Source: DATGUA01 sp035301545
Lineage (GTDB): Bacteria; Bacillota; Clostridia; Tissierellales; Tissierellaceae
Direction: 5' to 3'
NCBI GenBank assembly: GCA_035301545.1
Contig: DATGUA010000054.1
Span: 1-49,523, forward strand
DNA: 49,523 bases
Shown here: in pieces, positions 9,380-18,228 of the stretch
How positions within the stretch are numbered: the stretch's first letter is position 1
Layout of the letters: each line of letters starts with the position of its first letter
Made by a program: the position numbers and the translations under genes
The notes under the pieces: generated by a model
The model's input: the letters and a program-made list of their open reading frames with translations, nothing else
What the model was told of the DNA's origin: nothing
Database searches by the model: none

Positions 9380-10398
9380 TAAATATTAGGGATTATATTA
9401 GAAATAAATCTCAAGAAATAGGAATAGATATTATAGGATTTACAGATGGAGACCCTTTATTAAACATTAAAGACTATCTAATATATAAAAGAGAATTAGG
9501 GAAATATACTACTTTCGAAGAAAAAGATATTGAAAAAAGAATAGACCCAAAGCAAACACTTCCAAATTGTCAGTCTATAATAGTTGTAGGTATATCCTAC
9601 AATGTAGATTATAATATTAAAGATAATAATATAAAGCTTAAAGGAAGATTATCTAAATCTTCCTGGGGTATAGATTATCATAGAGTCTTAAGGAATAAAA
9701 TGGAAAAATTGGTAAAACTATTGGAAGAGGATCATGAATTTGAATATAAGATTTTTACAGATACAGGACCTTTAGTAGATAGAGAATTAGCAAAAAAAGC
9801 TGGAATTGGGTATTATGGTAAGAATTGTTCTATTATAAATAAAGAATATGGTTCTTTTATATTTTTAGGATATATATTGACTAGTTTAGAAATAGATATA
9901 GAAAAAGTATATAGGGAGGAGGAATGTGGAGATTGTACCCTTTGTTTGAGAGCATGTCCAACTGGAGCATTAGAATCTAAATATCATATAAATTCTAATA
10001 AGTGTATCTCTTATTTGACCCAAACAAAAGAAATAATACCTGAGGAATTAAGGCATAAAATGGGTAATAGGATATATGGATGTGATACTTGTCAAGAAGT
10101 ATGTCCTAAAAACAAAGGAATCAAATATTCTAAGAATAAAGAATTCATTCCCCAAAAAACTAAAGGGATTATTGATATTAAAGAATTATTATCTATGTCT
10201 AATAGAGAATTTAGAGAAAAGTATGGAGATATGGCTGGAAGCTGGAGAGGTAAAAATACTTTAAAAAGAAATGCTATAATTACCTTAGGAAATATGAAGA
10301 GTAAAGAAAATCTAGAATTTCTATATGAAGAAGAGAAAAAAGATATTAAATCTTTAAATGAATATATTAAATGGTCGATTAATAAGATTAACGATTAA
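9376..10398 (+). CDS. queG: Epoxyqueuosine reductase
   Basis: This is the last step of queuosine biosynthesis: cobalamin-dependent reduction of epoxyqueuosine in the wobble position of tRNA. The 340-residue protein has an N-terminal DUF1730-like region containing the GISYNVDYN and FTDTGPLVDRELAKKAGIG motifs. Two [4Fe-4S] sites follow, CGDCTLCLRACP and CDTCQEVCP. A C-terminal HEAT-like repeat (LKRNAIITLGNMKSKENLEFL) binds tRNA in known structures. The start overlaps the preceding 40-residue ORF by four bases. The enzyme needs B12, which fits the riboswitch-controlled B12 importer 2 kb downstream. No other queuosine gene lies in the window. Confidence 0.93.
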   Translation: MINIRDYIRNKSQEIGIDIIGFTDGDPLLNIKDYLIYKRELGKYTTFEEKDIEKRIDPKQTLPNCQSIIVVGISYNVDYNIKDNNIKLKGRLSKSSWGIDYHRVLRNKMEKLVKLLEEDHEFEYKIFTDTGPLVDRELAKKAGIGYYGKNCSIINKEYGSFIFLGYILTSLEIDIEKVYREEECGDCTLCLRACPTGALESKYHINSNKCISYLTQTKEIIPEELRHKMGNRIYGCDTCQEVCPKNKGIKYSKNKEFIPQKTKGIIDIKELLSMSNREFREKYGDMAGSWRGKNTLKRNAIITLGNMKSKENLEFLYEEEKKDIKSLNEYIKWSINKIND

Positions 10399-10454
10399 AT
10401 AATTAAATAAGGCATATAGATAAAGTAACATAATAATTATCTGAGGTGATTAGT

Positions 10455-10736
10455 GTGATAGTTGGGACTTGTTCCATTAAATTAAGAATATTTGAAACAT
10501 TTTCCCTAAAGGAAAAGAGACAAGTGATAAAAAGTGTAATAGGACGATTAAAATCAAGATTTAATATATCTGTAGCTGAAATGGATTTACATGATAATTG
10601 GCAGATAGCTATGATAGGATTTGCTTGCGTAACTAATAATACTAAACATGCTAATGAGACAATCTCTAAAGTTTTACGATTTATTGATGCTGATAGTAGG
10701 ATAGAAATAATAGACTCTAATATAGAATTATTATAA
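10455..10736 (+). CDS. DUF503 (YlxP-like) protein
   Basis: The 93-residue protein begins MIVGTCSIKLRIFETFSLKEKRQ, the standard DUF503 opening, and ends with an alpha/beta fold (RIEIIDSNIELL). YlxP-type members often sit beside infB and rbfA and are thought to act in ribosome or RNA processes, but the function is not settled. Here the gene lies 56 bases after queG. The frame also opens at an earlier GTG (10446), but that codon overlaps the ribosome site TGAGGTGA (10442-10449). GTG 10455, at normal spacing, is therefore the better start and gives the canonical N-terminus. Confidence 0.88.
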   Translation: MIVGTCSIKLRIFETFSLKEKRQVIKSVIGRLKSRFNISVAEMDLHDNWQIAMIGFACVTNNTKHANETISKVLRFIDADSRIEIIDSNIELL

Positions 10737-10789
10737 GAGATATAGGGTAAGTCTTTTATAAATTAATATTATAAAGGTAGGAGAGATTA

Positions 10790-11890
10790 GTGAAGAAAAA
10801 AATATTATTAATTTTAATTCTGTTAATAATAGGTGGGGGAGGTTTTTGGGTCTATCATGTCTATGATACCGAGATAAATATAGATACTATATATTCTGGT
10901 ATAAAGATAGAGGAATTTAATGTTGGAGAGATGGTAAAAGAGGAAGCATTAGATTATATTAAAGAATCAAGAACTAAAGAAATTAATGAAAAGTTTATGA
11001 AATTAGAATACAAGGATAATACCTACGATATAGGACTTAAAGATATCGGATATAGATATGATTATGAAGCTGCTGTCGATAAGGCCTATCAATTAGGTAG
11101 GGAAGGTAAAGTGTTTGAAAGATACAAAAAAATAAAGGATTTAGAGGAAAATAGTGAAACTATATCTTTAGAATCTAAATATGATCATTCAAAGATAGAA
11201 GATATAACTTCTGAAATTGCAGATGAATTATATTTAGATAGTAAAGATGCAGTATTTCATTTTAATAATGGAAATATGAATGTTGAAAAAGAAAGGGTCG
11301 GGCGAAAGGTAGATGATGAAAAATTAGTAAAATTAATAGAAAGTAATATAAAGGGATTAGAAGATATTGAAATTCCTGTTGATAAGATAAAACCTAAATA
11401 TACTGAAGAATACTATTTAAAGATAAACGGAATAATAAGTCAGTTTTCAACTAAATTTAAAAATAGTAGCCCAGGTAGAAAGAAAAATATTGAACTATCT
11501 GCAAAAGAATTTAATGGTGTATTACTACATTCAGGAGAAACCCTTTCCTATAATAAAACCACAGGTCCTATAAATAAAGAGGTAGGATATAAAGAAGCTC
11601 CTGTTATAATAGATGGAGAATATACTCCAGGTGTAGGTGGAGGTATATGTCAGACTTCTACTACATTATATAATGCAGCATTATTAGCAGATTTAACTAT
11701 AGTTGAAAGGCATCCTCATTCTATACCACCAAATTATATAGAAAAGGGAAAAGATGCGGCGGTAGCAGGAGACTATTTAGATTTAAAATTTAAAAATGAT
11801 TATGATTTTCCTGTATATATAAAATCAAAGGTAAAAAATGATGAAGTTTATTTATATATATATGGAGACACAACAAAGGTTAAGAAGTAA
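10790..11890 (+). CDS. VanW family protein with YoaR-like peptidoglycan-binding domain
   Basis: This 366-residue, membrane-anchored extracellular protein starts at GTG with AGGAGAG upstream. Residues 5-24 form one membrane helix. Residues about 40-200 resemble the YoaR/PG_binding_4 module (paired IDTIYSGIKIEEFNVG and SKDAVFHFNNGN segments). Residues about 225-350 are the VanW domain, with GETLSYNKTTGPI, YTPGVGGGICQTSTTLYNAAL and ERHPHSIPPNYIEKGKDAAV. VanW proteins were named from vancomycin-resistance clusters, but most, like this one, are general cell-wall proteins of unknown activity. No van genes are nearby, so resistance should not be inferred. Confidence 0.9.
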   Translation: MKKKILLILILLIIGGGGFWVYHVYDTEINIDTIYSGIKIEEFNVGEMVKEEALDYIKESRTKEINEKFMKLEYKDNTYDIGLKDIGYRYDYEAAVDKAYQLGREGKVFERYKKIKDLEENSETISLESKYDHSKIEDITSEIADELYLDSKDAVFHFNNGNMNVEKERVGRKVDDEKLVKLIESNIKGLEDIEIPVDKIKPKYTEEYYLKINGIISQFSTKFKNSSPGRKKNIELSAKEFNGVLLHSGETLSYNKTTGPINKEVGYKEAPVIIDGEYTPGVGGGICQTSTTLYNAALLADLTIVERHPHSIPPNYIEKGKDAAVAGDYLDLKFKNDYDFPVYIKSKVKNDEVYLYIYGDTTKVKK

Positions 11891-11911
11891 TTATAGTATA
11901 TATAGATTTGA

Positions 11912-11940
11912 TTGAGGAAAAATACAAAATTTGATATGAT
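11912..11940 (+). promoter_or_regulatory. Probable promoter of the cobalamin-riboswitch operon
   Basis: TTGAGG (11912-11917) and TATGAT (11935-11940) are spaced by 17 bases, just upstream of the aptamer. A start about seven bases after the -10 box would place the whole riboswitch in the leader. Confidence 0.5.
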
Positions 11941-11963
11941 TATAATGGTTAATTAAATAAAAT

Positions 11964-12115
11964 ATTTAGGCATTCCAAATAGGAAAATGGAAAGTGGTTA
12001 AAATCCACTACAGCCCCGCTACTGTAAATGGTACGAAACCAATATTTGCCACTGGGAAACTGGGAAGGCATTGGGATTAGGATAATCCATAAGTCAGGAC
12101 ACGACCTAGATATAA
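11964..12115 (+). ncRNA. Cobalamin (B12) riboswitch aptamer
   Basis: The hallmark blocks appear in order. A P3-region segment (AAAATCCACTACAGCCCCGC, then TACTGTAA) comes first, then GCCACTGGGAAACTGGGAAGGC-type P6-P7 pairing near 12047-12070, and the B12-box core AAGTCAGGACACGACC near 12091-12106. Together with the B12 importer genes downstream, this is a confident family call. The preferred ligand form (adenosyl- or methyl/hydroxo-cobalamin) was not decided. With the terminator that follows, it should shut the importer off when B12 is plentiful. Confidence 0.93.
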
Positions 12116-12143
12116 TAATCTCGGAGGGAGGGTAAGAGTGTAT

Positions 12144-12180
12144 AAAACTTATCCCATTTTGGTATAAGTTTTTGCTTTTT
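12144..12180 (+). terminator. Riboswitch expression-platform terminator
   Basis: A stem (about 12145-12153 with 12161-12170, one mismatch) is followed by a T-rich run, between the B12 aptamer and the btuF ribosome site AGGAGGA. It is placed as the OFF-state terminator of the switch. Confidence 0.7.
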
Positions 12181-12208
12181 ATAAAGATAAAACATTAGGA
12201 GGAATAAA

Positions 12209-13195
12209 ATGAAAAAGATAAAAAGGATCTCGCTTATATTAGCTATTATGTTGATGCTAGTATCTATAGTAGCATGTGGAGATACAGCTACAAATGATGA
12301 AAGTAACAATACAGATGTAGAACAAGATACAGAACAAAATGAAGAAGTAGAAGAAGTAGAAGAAGTAGAAGAAGTAGAATTTCCTATAGAGATTGAGGAT
12401 GGTTTTGGAAGAAAAGTAAATATAGAAGAAGCACCAGAAAGAATAATTTCTCTAGCACCAAGTAATACGGAAATATTATTTGCCTTAGGATTAGATGAAA
12501 AGATAGTAGGAGTAACATCTTTTGATAATTATCCAGAGGAAGCATTAGAGAAAGAAGAGATAGGTAGTGTAAGTGAGTTTAATATTGAAAAGGTACTTGA
12601 ATTAGAACCAGATTTAGTAGTAAGTTCTGGCTTAAGTGATGAAGAAGATATAGAAAGATTAGAGGAAGCAGACATAGCTGTTATTTCATATGAACCAGGA
12701 TCAATAGATGAAACAATAGAAGTAATAAAAGAGATAGGTAAAGCAACAGACTCTGTAGAAGAAGCTAACACAGTTACAGATGATATGCTATCAAAAAAAG
12801 AAGAAATAGTAGAAAAGGTTAAAGATGTAGAAGATGTAAAAGTCTTTTATGAAATTTGGCATGAACCATTACAGGCAGCAGGTCCAGGTTCATTTATGGA
12901 TGAGTTGATTACTTTAGCAGGTGGAGAAAATGTAGCTAAAGATGCTAAAGAGGCATATGCAGAATATGATTTAGAACAATTAGTTGAAAAAGATCCAGAA
13001 GTATATTTAGCTGCTGATGATGGGGAAAAAACTATTGAAGATATAGCTGAGAGACCTGGATATGAAGAAATTACAGCTGTAAAAGAAGAAAATATTTATC
13101 TATTAGATGATGATATATCTTCAAGACCAGGACCTAGAATAGTTGAAGCATTAGAATTAGTTGCAGAAGCTATTCATCCAGAAATATTTGAATAA
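12209..13195 (+). CDS. btuF: Cobalamin ABC transporter substrate-binding lipoprotein
   Basis: This extracellular B12-capture lipoprotein has 328 residues. A signal peptide with lipobox IVAC is lipidated at C23. An acidic linker with EEV repeats (about residues 44-56) follows, then a class III periplasmic-binding fold from about residue 60. Family motifs include ERIISLAPSNTEILFALG and VLELEPDLVVSSG. ATG 12209 follows AGGAGGA. The cobalamin assignment rests on the B12 riboswitch upstream, since the fold is shared with iron-siderophore binding proteins. It is the first gene of btuF-btuC-btuD. Confidence 0.9.
   Translation: MKKIKRISLILAIMLMLVSIVACGDTATNDESNNTDVEQDTEQNEEVEEVEEVEEVEFPIEIEDGFGRKVNIEEAPERIISLAPSNTEILFALGLDEKIVGVTSFDNYPEEALEKEEIGSVSEFNIEKVLELEPDLVVSSGLSDEEDIERLEEADIAVISYEPGSIDETIEVIKEIGKATDSVEEANTVTDDMLSKKEEIVEKVKDVEDVKVFYEIWHEPLQAAGPGSFMDELITLAGGENVAKDAKEAYAEYDLEQLVEKDPEVYLAADDGEKTIEDIAERPGYEEITAVKEENIYLLDDDISSRPGPRIVEALELVAEAIHPEIFE
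12344..12379 (+). repeat. 9-bp tandem repeat in the btuF linker
   Basis: Four 9-bp units of the form gaagtagaa encode the repeating E-V-E linker between lipid anchor and binding domain. Copy number could vary in frame without harming the fold. Confidence 0.7.
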
Positions 13196-13208
13196 AGTTG
13201 GGATTTAA

Positions 13209-14264
13209 ATGAAAATAAGAACAGATAAGACCATCTATAAATTTATAATTATGGTTTTATTTCTAATATTAATATTTTCTATTGGATTATTCTCAACGAT
13301 TGGAACAGCGAAAATAAATATATTAGATACTTTTAAAATAGTAGGTTCTAAAATACCGTTAATTAAAAGGTATGTATCTATAGATCATATACCGAATTCT
13401 GCTAAAACTATTATATGGAATATAAGAATACCGAGAGTTTTATTAGGTGTATTAGTAGGTGCCAGCCTGTCTATGGCTGGCGCTGCTTTTCAAGGAATGT
13501 TAAAGAATCCTATGGCAGATCCTTATGTAATAGGTGTATCCTCAGGTGCAGCTTTAGGAGCCAGTCTTGCTATAGTATTAAATATTAGTTTTAAAATTCC
13601 TGGAATATCTAGTATTTCTATATTTGCATTTATAGGAGGCTTAATAGCAGTTATACTTGTTTATAATATTGCTAGAATTAGAAATCAAGTACCAGTTACT
13701 ACACTGTTATTAGCAGGAATAGCTGTTGGCCAATTTTTTACAGCTATTATGTCTTTTTTAATGATGTTAGACGATAGAGCTATGACAAAAATAATATACT
13801 GGACTTTAGGTAGTTTGTCTGGGAAGGGCTGGGATCCTATAATTAAGACCTCTATCCCTTTAATTCTTTCTATGATAGTTATTAATTTTTTTGCTAAAGA
13901 CCTAAATATCATGTTAACAGGTGAAGAATCAGCAAAAAGTCTTGGAGTAGATATAGAAAAGACCAAAAGGTATATATTGCTTTTAGGAACATTGATTACA
14001 TCTTTAGCAGTATCTATAAGTGGAATAATTGGATTTGTAGGTTTAATTATACCTCATATAGTAAGATTATTATTAGGACCAGATCATAGAATTTTATTAC
14101 CAGCTTCTGCTTTATTAGGTGGAGTTTTCATGATATTTACAGATACTATTGCTAGAACTATAATTTCACCAGTAGAAATCCCTGTTGGAATAATAACAGC
14201 ATTATTTGGTGGACCTTTCTTTATATATTTATTAAGATCAAGAAAGAAAAATATTCAAAGGTAG
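13209..14264 (+). CDS. btuC: Cobalamin ABC transporter permease (FecCD/BtuC family)
   Basis: The membrane channel of the B12 importer has 351 residues and about ten helices. FecCD-family motifs include the first periplasmic segment with RIPRVLLGVLVGASLSMAGAAFQG, PMADPYVIGVSSGAALGA, and ISGIIGFVGLIIPHIVRLLLGPDHR, the region that contacts the ATPase. It starts 13 bases after btuF and its stop touches btuD, so the three genes are one transcript under the riboswitch. The ribosome site is weak (GTTGGGA). Confidence 0.92.
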   Translation: MKIRTDKTIYKFIIMVLFLILIFSIGLFSTIGTAKINILDTFKIVGSKIPLIKRYVSIDHIPNSAKTIIWNIRIPRVLLGVLVGASLSMAGAAFQGMLKNPMADPYVIGVSSGAALGASLAIVLNISFKIPGISSISIFAFIGGLIAVILVYNIARIRNQVPVTTLLLAGIAVGQFFTAIMSFLMMLDDRAMTKIIYWTLGSLSGKGWDPIIKTSIPLILSMIVINFFAKDLNIMLTGEESAKSLGVDIEKTKRYILLLGTLITSLAVSISGIIGFVGLIIPHIVRLLLGPDHRILLPASALLGGVFMIFTDTIARTIISPVEIPVGIITALFGGPFFIYLLRSRKKNIQR

Positions 14265-14272
14265 TGAAATAT

Positions 14273-15052
14273 ATGTATTCATTAGAAGTTAAAAAAATAG
14301 AATTTGGATATAGGGGTACTCCAGTACTAAAGGATATTTCTTTCAATGTGGAAAAGGGAAAATTCCTAAGTATTATTGGACCAAATGGATCGGGAAAATC
14401 TACCTTATTAAAAACTTTAAACAATTTGTACAGTCCTAATAAAGGAGAAATATTAGTTAAAAAAAAGAATATAAAAAACTATAAAAGTAAAGAGTTAGCA
14501 AAGGAACTAGCCTTAGTTCCACAAGATACTAATATAGATTATGAGTTTGTAGTAGAAGATATAGTAATGATGGGTAGATACCCCTATAAAGGTAGATTTG
14601 AAAAAGAAGATGATAATGATTATAAAATTATAGATGAAGCTTTAAATATGACAAATACTACTGAATTGAGAGAGAGACTAATTACAGAAATATCTGGTGG
14701 AGAAAGACAGAGAGTAATTATAGCAAAAGCTTTAGTACAAAATCCTTCTATAATATTATTAGATGAGCCTACGTCAAATTTAGATATCAATCATCAAATA
14801 GAAATATTAAATTTATTGAAGAAATTAAATGAAGAAGAAAAAACTACAGTAATATTAGTTATGCATGATATAAATCTTGCAGCACAATATTCTGACGAAA
14901 TAATCTTATTGAATAATGGAGAAATACTAGGAGAGGGAATTCCAGAAACAGTAATAACTGTTGAAAATATAAAAGAAGCTTATAATATGGAGGTAGCAAT
15001 AGATAGAAACAAATATACTGATACAATATATTTAACTCCATTAAATATTTAA
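14273..15052 (+). CDS. btuD: Cobalamin ABC transporter ATP-binding protein
   Basis: This is the ATPase that drives B12 import. It carries Walker A GPNGSGKST, Q-loop region PQDT, signature ISGGERQRV, Walker B IILLDEPTSNLD and switch His in VMHD. A GTG at 14264 overlaps the btuC stop and opens the same frame three codons earlier. AAAGGT (14257-14262) is far better spaced for ATG 14273, giving 259 residues. The iron-siderophore ATPases of the same family are the alternative, disfavoured by the riboswitch. Confidence 0.92.
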   Translation: MYSLEVKKIEFGYRGTPVLKDISFNVEKGKFLSIIGPNGSGKSTLLKTLNNLYSPNKGEILVKKKNIKNYKSKELAKELALVPQDTNIDYEFVVEDIVMMGRYPYKGRFEKEDDNDYKIIDEALNMTNTTELRERLITEISGGERQRVIIAKALVQNPSIILLDEPTSNLDINHQIEILNLLKKLNEEEKTTVILVMHDINLAAQYSDEIILLNNGEILGEGIPETVITVENIKEAYNMEVAIDRNKYTDTIYLTPLNI

Positions 15053-15080
15053 AATAAAAATTAATATTATTAATATTTGT

Positions 15081-15112
15081 AAAGGACCTTTTTGCTAAAT
15101 AGTCCTTTAAAT
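15081..15112 (+). terminator. Weak terminator-like hairpin after btuD
   Basis: A 7-bp stem (15081-15087 with 15102-15108) is followed by an A/T-rich but short T run. A TATAAT-like box at 15131-15136 just downstream suggests that a new transcript starts for the next gene. Confidence 0.45.
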
Positions 15113-15178
15113 TTATGTTTAAATATGTGGTATAATATGATACATTTAGCTTATACAAATAAAATGGAGGCTGGTAAT

Positions 15179-16012
15179 TTGGATGTTAAATTAATGGCAA
15201 TCGATATGGATGGGACTTTATTAAATAGTAGAAATGAAATTAGTCAAAGAACTAAAGAAACCATAGAGAAGGCTAGTAATGCAGGTGTTAAGATTGTATT
15301 AGCAACTGGGCGGCTTTTAAGATCTGCAATCAATTATTCTGAGATATTAGGACTAAGAAAACCTATAATAGCTAGTAATGGTGCTGTAATGATAGATGAA
15401 GACAGAAATAAGCTCTATGAAGGATCTATAAATATGAATATAGTAGAAAAGGTTATGGATATAGGGGAAAGGAATAATATTTATTATCATTTTTATGATG
15501 AAGATACTTTTTATTCAAATGTTTATATAGAAGAAGTTATACAATTCTACGAGAATAGAGATACTAAAGAAGAGAATAGAATAAAATTTAATATATTTGA
15601 AGAAAAACAAGAGATAATAGAAAACAAAGATCTTAATATATATAAGTTTTTATTTTTAGATGAAGATATATATAAATTAAATCTATTAAGAGATGAACTA
15701 AATAATGTAGGCGAAATAAATGTATGTAGTTCTTGGAATAATAATATAGAAGTGATGGGAAGGGAGGTTTCAAAAGGAACTAGTTTAAAAAATCTATGTA
15801 AAGAGTTAAATATTTTACCAGAAGAAGTTATTACTATAGGAGATAATGAAAATGATATATCTATGTTAAATTATGCTGGAATGGGTGTAGCAATGGGGAA
15901 TGCAGAGGAGGAAGTGAAGGAAATAGCTGATATTATAACATTGGATAATGATGAGGATGGAGTTGCAGAAATAATAGATAAATATGTACTTAAAATAGGA
16001 GAGGATATATAA
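15179..16012 (+). CDS. Cof-type HAD-superfamily phosphatase
   Basis: This cytosolic Mg2+-dependent hydrolase of the Cof/IIB HAD subfamily probably acts on small phosphorylated metabolites (sugar phosphates, nucleotides or cofactor intermediates). Motif I is AIDMDGTLLN with the nucleophile Asp, motif II is VLATGR, and motifs III/IV are K near MGREVSKGTSLKNL and GDNENDISML. The cap domain lies between. The frame is open from 15092, and an in-frame ATG lies at 15164. The GGAGG site (15166-15170) is 8 bases before TTG 15179, so the TTG start (277 residues) fits best. The stop TAA abuts the trmL ATG. Confidence 0.85.
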   Translation: MDVKLMAIDMDGTLLNSRNEISQRTKETIEKASNAGVKIVLATGRLLRSAINYSEILGLRKPIIASNGAVMIDEDRNKLYEGSINMNIVEKVMDIGERNNIYYHFYDEDTFYSNVYIEEVIQFYENRDTKEENRIKFNIFEEKQEIIENKDLNIYKFLFLDEDIYKLNLLRDELNNVGEINVCSSWNNNIEVMGREVSKGTSLKNLCKELNILPEEVITIGDNENDISMLNYAGMGVAMGNAEEEVKEIADIITLDNDEDGVAEIIDKYVLKIGEDI

Positions 16013-16480
16013 ATGTCATTAAATATAGTATTAGTAGAGCCTGAAATTCCTCATAATACAGGTAATATAGCTAGAACATGCGCTTTAACAAATACTGAAT
16101 TGCATCTAGTAAAACCTCTAGGATTCTCTGTTGAGGATAAATATTTAAAAAGGGCAGGTTTAGACTACTGGAATTTATTAAAAATACATTATTATAACAA
16201 TTTTGCTGAAGTGGTAAATAAATATTCTTATGGTAATTTTTATTATGGTACTACTAAAGCTAAAAATAATTATACAGATTTTAAATATAAGGATAACTCT
16301 TTTTTTGTATTTGGAAAAGAAACTAAGGGATTACCAGAAGATTTAATTTACAGCAATATAGATCATACTATAAAAATTCCTATGAAATCTAAAATAGGAA
16401 GATCTTTAAATTTATCTAATTCTGTCAATATTATTTTATATGAAGCATTAAGACAATTAAATTTTCCTTTATTAGAATGA
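16013..16480 (+). CDS. trmL: tRNA (cytidine/uridine-34-2'-O)-methyltransferase
   Basis: This SPOUT-class enzyme methylates the ribose of the wobble nucleotide 34 in certain leucine tRNAs, using S-adenosylmethionine. At 155 residues it has the minimal length of the TrmL family. The knot motifs are EPEIPHNTGNIARTCALT (motif 1), FGKETKGLPEDLI (motif 2) and SLNLSNSVNIILYEALRQ (motif 3). The start codon directly follows the stop of the HAD gene, indicating coupling. Confidence 0.93.
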   Translation: MSLNIVLVEPEIPHNTGNIARTCALTNTELHLVKPLGFSVEDKYLKRAGLDYWNLLKIHYYNNFAEVVNKYSYGNFYYGTTKAKNNYTDFKYKDNSFFVFGKETKGLPEDLIYSNIDHTIKIPMKSKIGRSLNLSNSVNIILYEALRQLNFPLLE

Positions 16481-16534
16481 TATTTTCTTACTAAAATAAA
16501 TTTATAAACAAATGAAAAATTTAGGAGGTATTTT

Positions 16535-18142
16535 ATGGACATAGCTTTACCTGTAATGGGAGGGTTAGGATTATTTCTGTATGGAATGAATATTATGGGA
16601 TCTGGCTTAGAAAAAGTAGCTGGTAGAAGGCTTAATAGATTAGTAGAAGTTTTAACTACTAATAGATTTAGAGGGGTATTAGTAGGTGCTCTTGTAACTA
16701 TGGTAGTGCAGAGCAGTAGTGCAACTACCGTAATGGTTATAGGATTTGTTAATGCTGGTCTTATGACATTATATCAAGCAGTAGGTGTAATTATGGGAGC
16801 CAATATAGGTACTACCATAACTGCTCAAATGATAGCATTAAATTTAACAGATTATGCTCCGATAGCAGTAGCTATAGGTGTAGCATTATGGACCTTTACT
16901 TCTAAAAAGAAGGCGAAGAATATTTCAGAAATATTAATAGGCTTTGGAATATTATTTATAGGAATGGATATGATGAGTACTGGATTAAAACCCTTAGCTA
17001 ATCATTCAATTTTTATAAATATGATTGGAAAGTTAAATAATCCCTTATTAGGAGTATTAGCAGGAATATTATTAACTACGATAGTTCAGAGTAGTAGTGC
17101 TTCTATAGGATTATTACAGGCATTAGCTGGTGAGGGTATATTAAGTATGAATATAGCTCTTCCAGTATTACTTGGAGAAAATATAGGTACTACTACTACA
17201 GCGTTAATATCTAGTATAGGTGCTAATATAACTGCAAAAAGAGCTGCATTAATGCATTTTTTGTTTAATTTAGTAGGTACACTTATTTTTATGATAGGAC
17301 TTAGATATCCCTTACACTGGGTAGTAACTACTATATCTCCTAATAATATTCAGGCTCAAATAGCTAATGCTCATACAATATTTAATATTATGAATGTTTT
17401 AATTCAAATTCCTTTTGCTAATTTACTAGTAAAATTAGTAGAGACTCTTATACCTGGAACAGCAACTTCAGAATTAGAAGCATCTATATATCTTGATTCA
17501 AGAATATTAGAAACACCTTCCATAGCATTAGGACAGGCTAATAAGGAAGTATCACGTATGGCAGATTTAGTTATGGAAAATCTAAATTTATCCGAAAAGA
17601 TATTATTAGATAATCATTTTGATGGAATAGATGAAGCTTTGGACAGAGAACAAATGATTAATACAATTGAAAGAGAGATAACGGAATATTTAATTAGACT
17701 ATCTAATACCCCATTATCAGATGTTCAACATAAAGAATTAAATAATTTATTATATGCTATAAATGATATTGAAAGAGTAGGAGATCATGTTGATAATATT
17801 ATAGAATTATCTCAAGAAAAACTAGATAAGAATGTAAGATTTTCCCAAGAAGCTAAAAATGAGCTTTATGAAATGTTTGATAAAAGTGAGAAAGCATTTT
17901 TAAATGCTATAGAAGCATTTAAATTTGATGATAAGGTATTAGTTAATAAAGTATTAAAAATAGAAGAGAATATAAATATACTAGAAAGTAAATATAGAGA
18001 AGAACATTTAAAAAGACTTAATAGTATGGAGTGTCAAACTGAACCAGGAATAATATTTCTAGATACAATAAGCAATCTAGAAAGGGTTTCTGATCATTCA
18101 GTAAATATAACAAAGTATGTTTTAGATAAATTTAAAAAGTAA
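16535..18142 (+). CDS. Na/Pi cotransporter with C-terminal PhoU-like domain
   Basis: This sodium-dependent phosphate transporter of the NptA/YjbB type has 535 residues. The membrane part (about 1-305) contains the two inverted repeats with the family QSSSAT and QSSSAS motifs, each followed by a GANIGTT or GENIGTT motif. The cytosolic part (about 335-535) is a helical PhoU-like domain with NDIERVGDHVDNI and SNLERVSDHSVNI, the E-x-x-x-D metal-binding motifs of PhoU. ATG follows TTAGGAGG at normal spacing. A close paralogue lies immediately downstream. Confidence 0.92.
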   Translation: MDIALPVMGGLGLFLYGMNIMGSGLEKVAGRRLNRLVEVLTTNRFRGVLVGALVTMVVQSSSATTVMVIGFVNAGLMTLYQAVGVIMGANIGTTITAQMIALNLTDYAPIAVAIGVALWTFTSKKKAKNISEILIGFGILFIGMDMMSTGLKPLANHSIFINMIGKLNNPLLGVLAGILLTTIVQSSSASIGLLQALAGEGILSMNIALPVLLGENIGTTTTALISSIGANITAKRAALMHFLFNLVGTLIFMIGLRYPLHWVVTTISPNNIQAQIANAHTIFNIMNVLIQIPFANLLVKLVETLIPGTATSELEASIYLDSRILETPSIALGQANKEVSRMADLVMENLNLSEKILLDNHFDGIDEALDREQMINTIEREITEYLIRLSNTPLSDVQHKELNNLLYAINDIERVGDHVDNIIELSQEKLDKNVRFSQEAKNELYEMFDKSEKAFLNAIEAFKFDDKVLVNKVLKIEENINILESKYREEHLKRLNSMECQTEPGIIFLDTISNLERVSDHSVNITKYVLDKFKK

Positions 18143-18228
18143 TATATAGTAATTTGGAATTTCCCTACTGGAATAATATTTTTATATCAACAATATGCTA
18201 GAGCATGAAGGGTGTAAGGAGGTATATT

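Noticed and set aside
10790..11890. VanW gene as evidence of vancomycin resistance
   Set aside because: No vanHAX, vanRS or vanY neighbours; VanW-domain proteins are common in susceptible anaerobes.
12106..12309. Minus-strand 67-residue frame over the riboswitch terminator and btuF start
   Set aside because: It overlaps a well-supported RNA element and signal-peptide coding sequence and has no ribosome site.
12344..12379. Possible CRISPR-like or regulatory repeat
   Set aside because: Units are 9 bp, contiguous, without spacers and in frame with the btuF linker; simple coding repeat.
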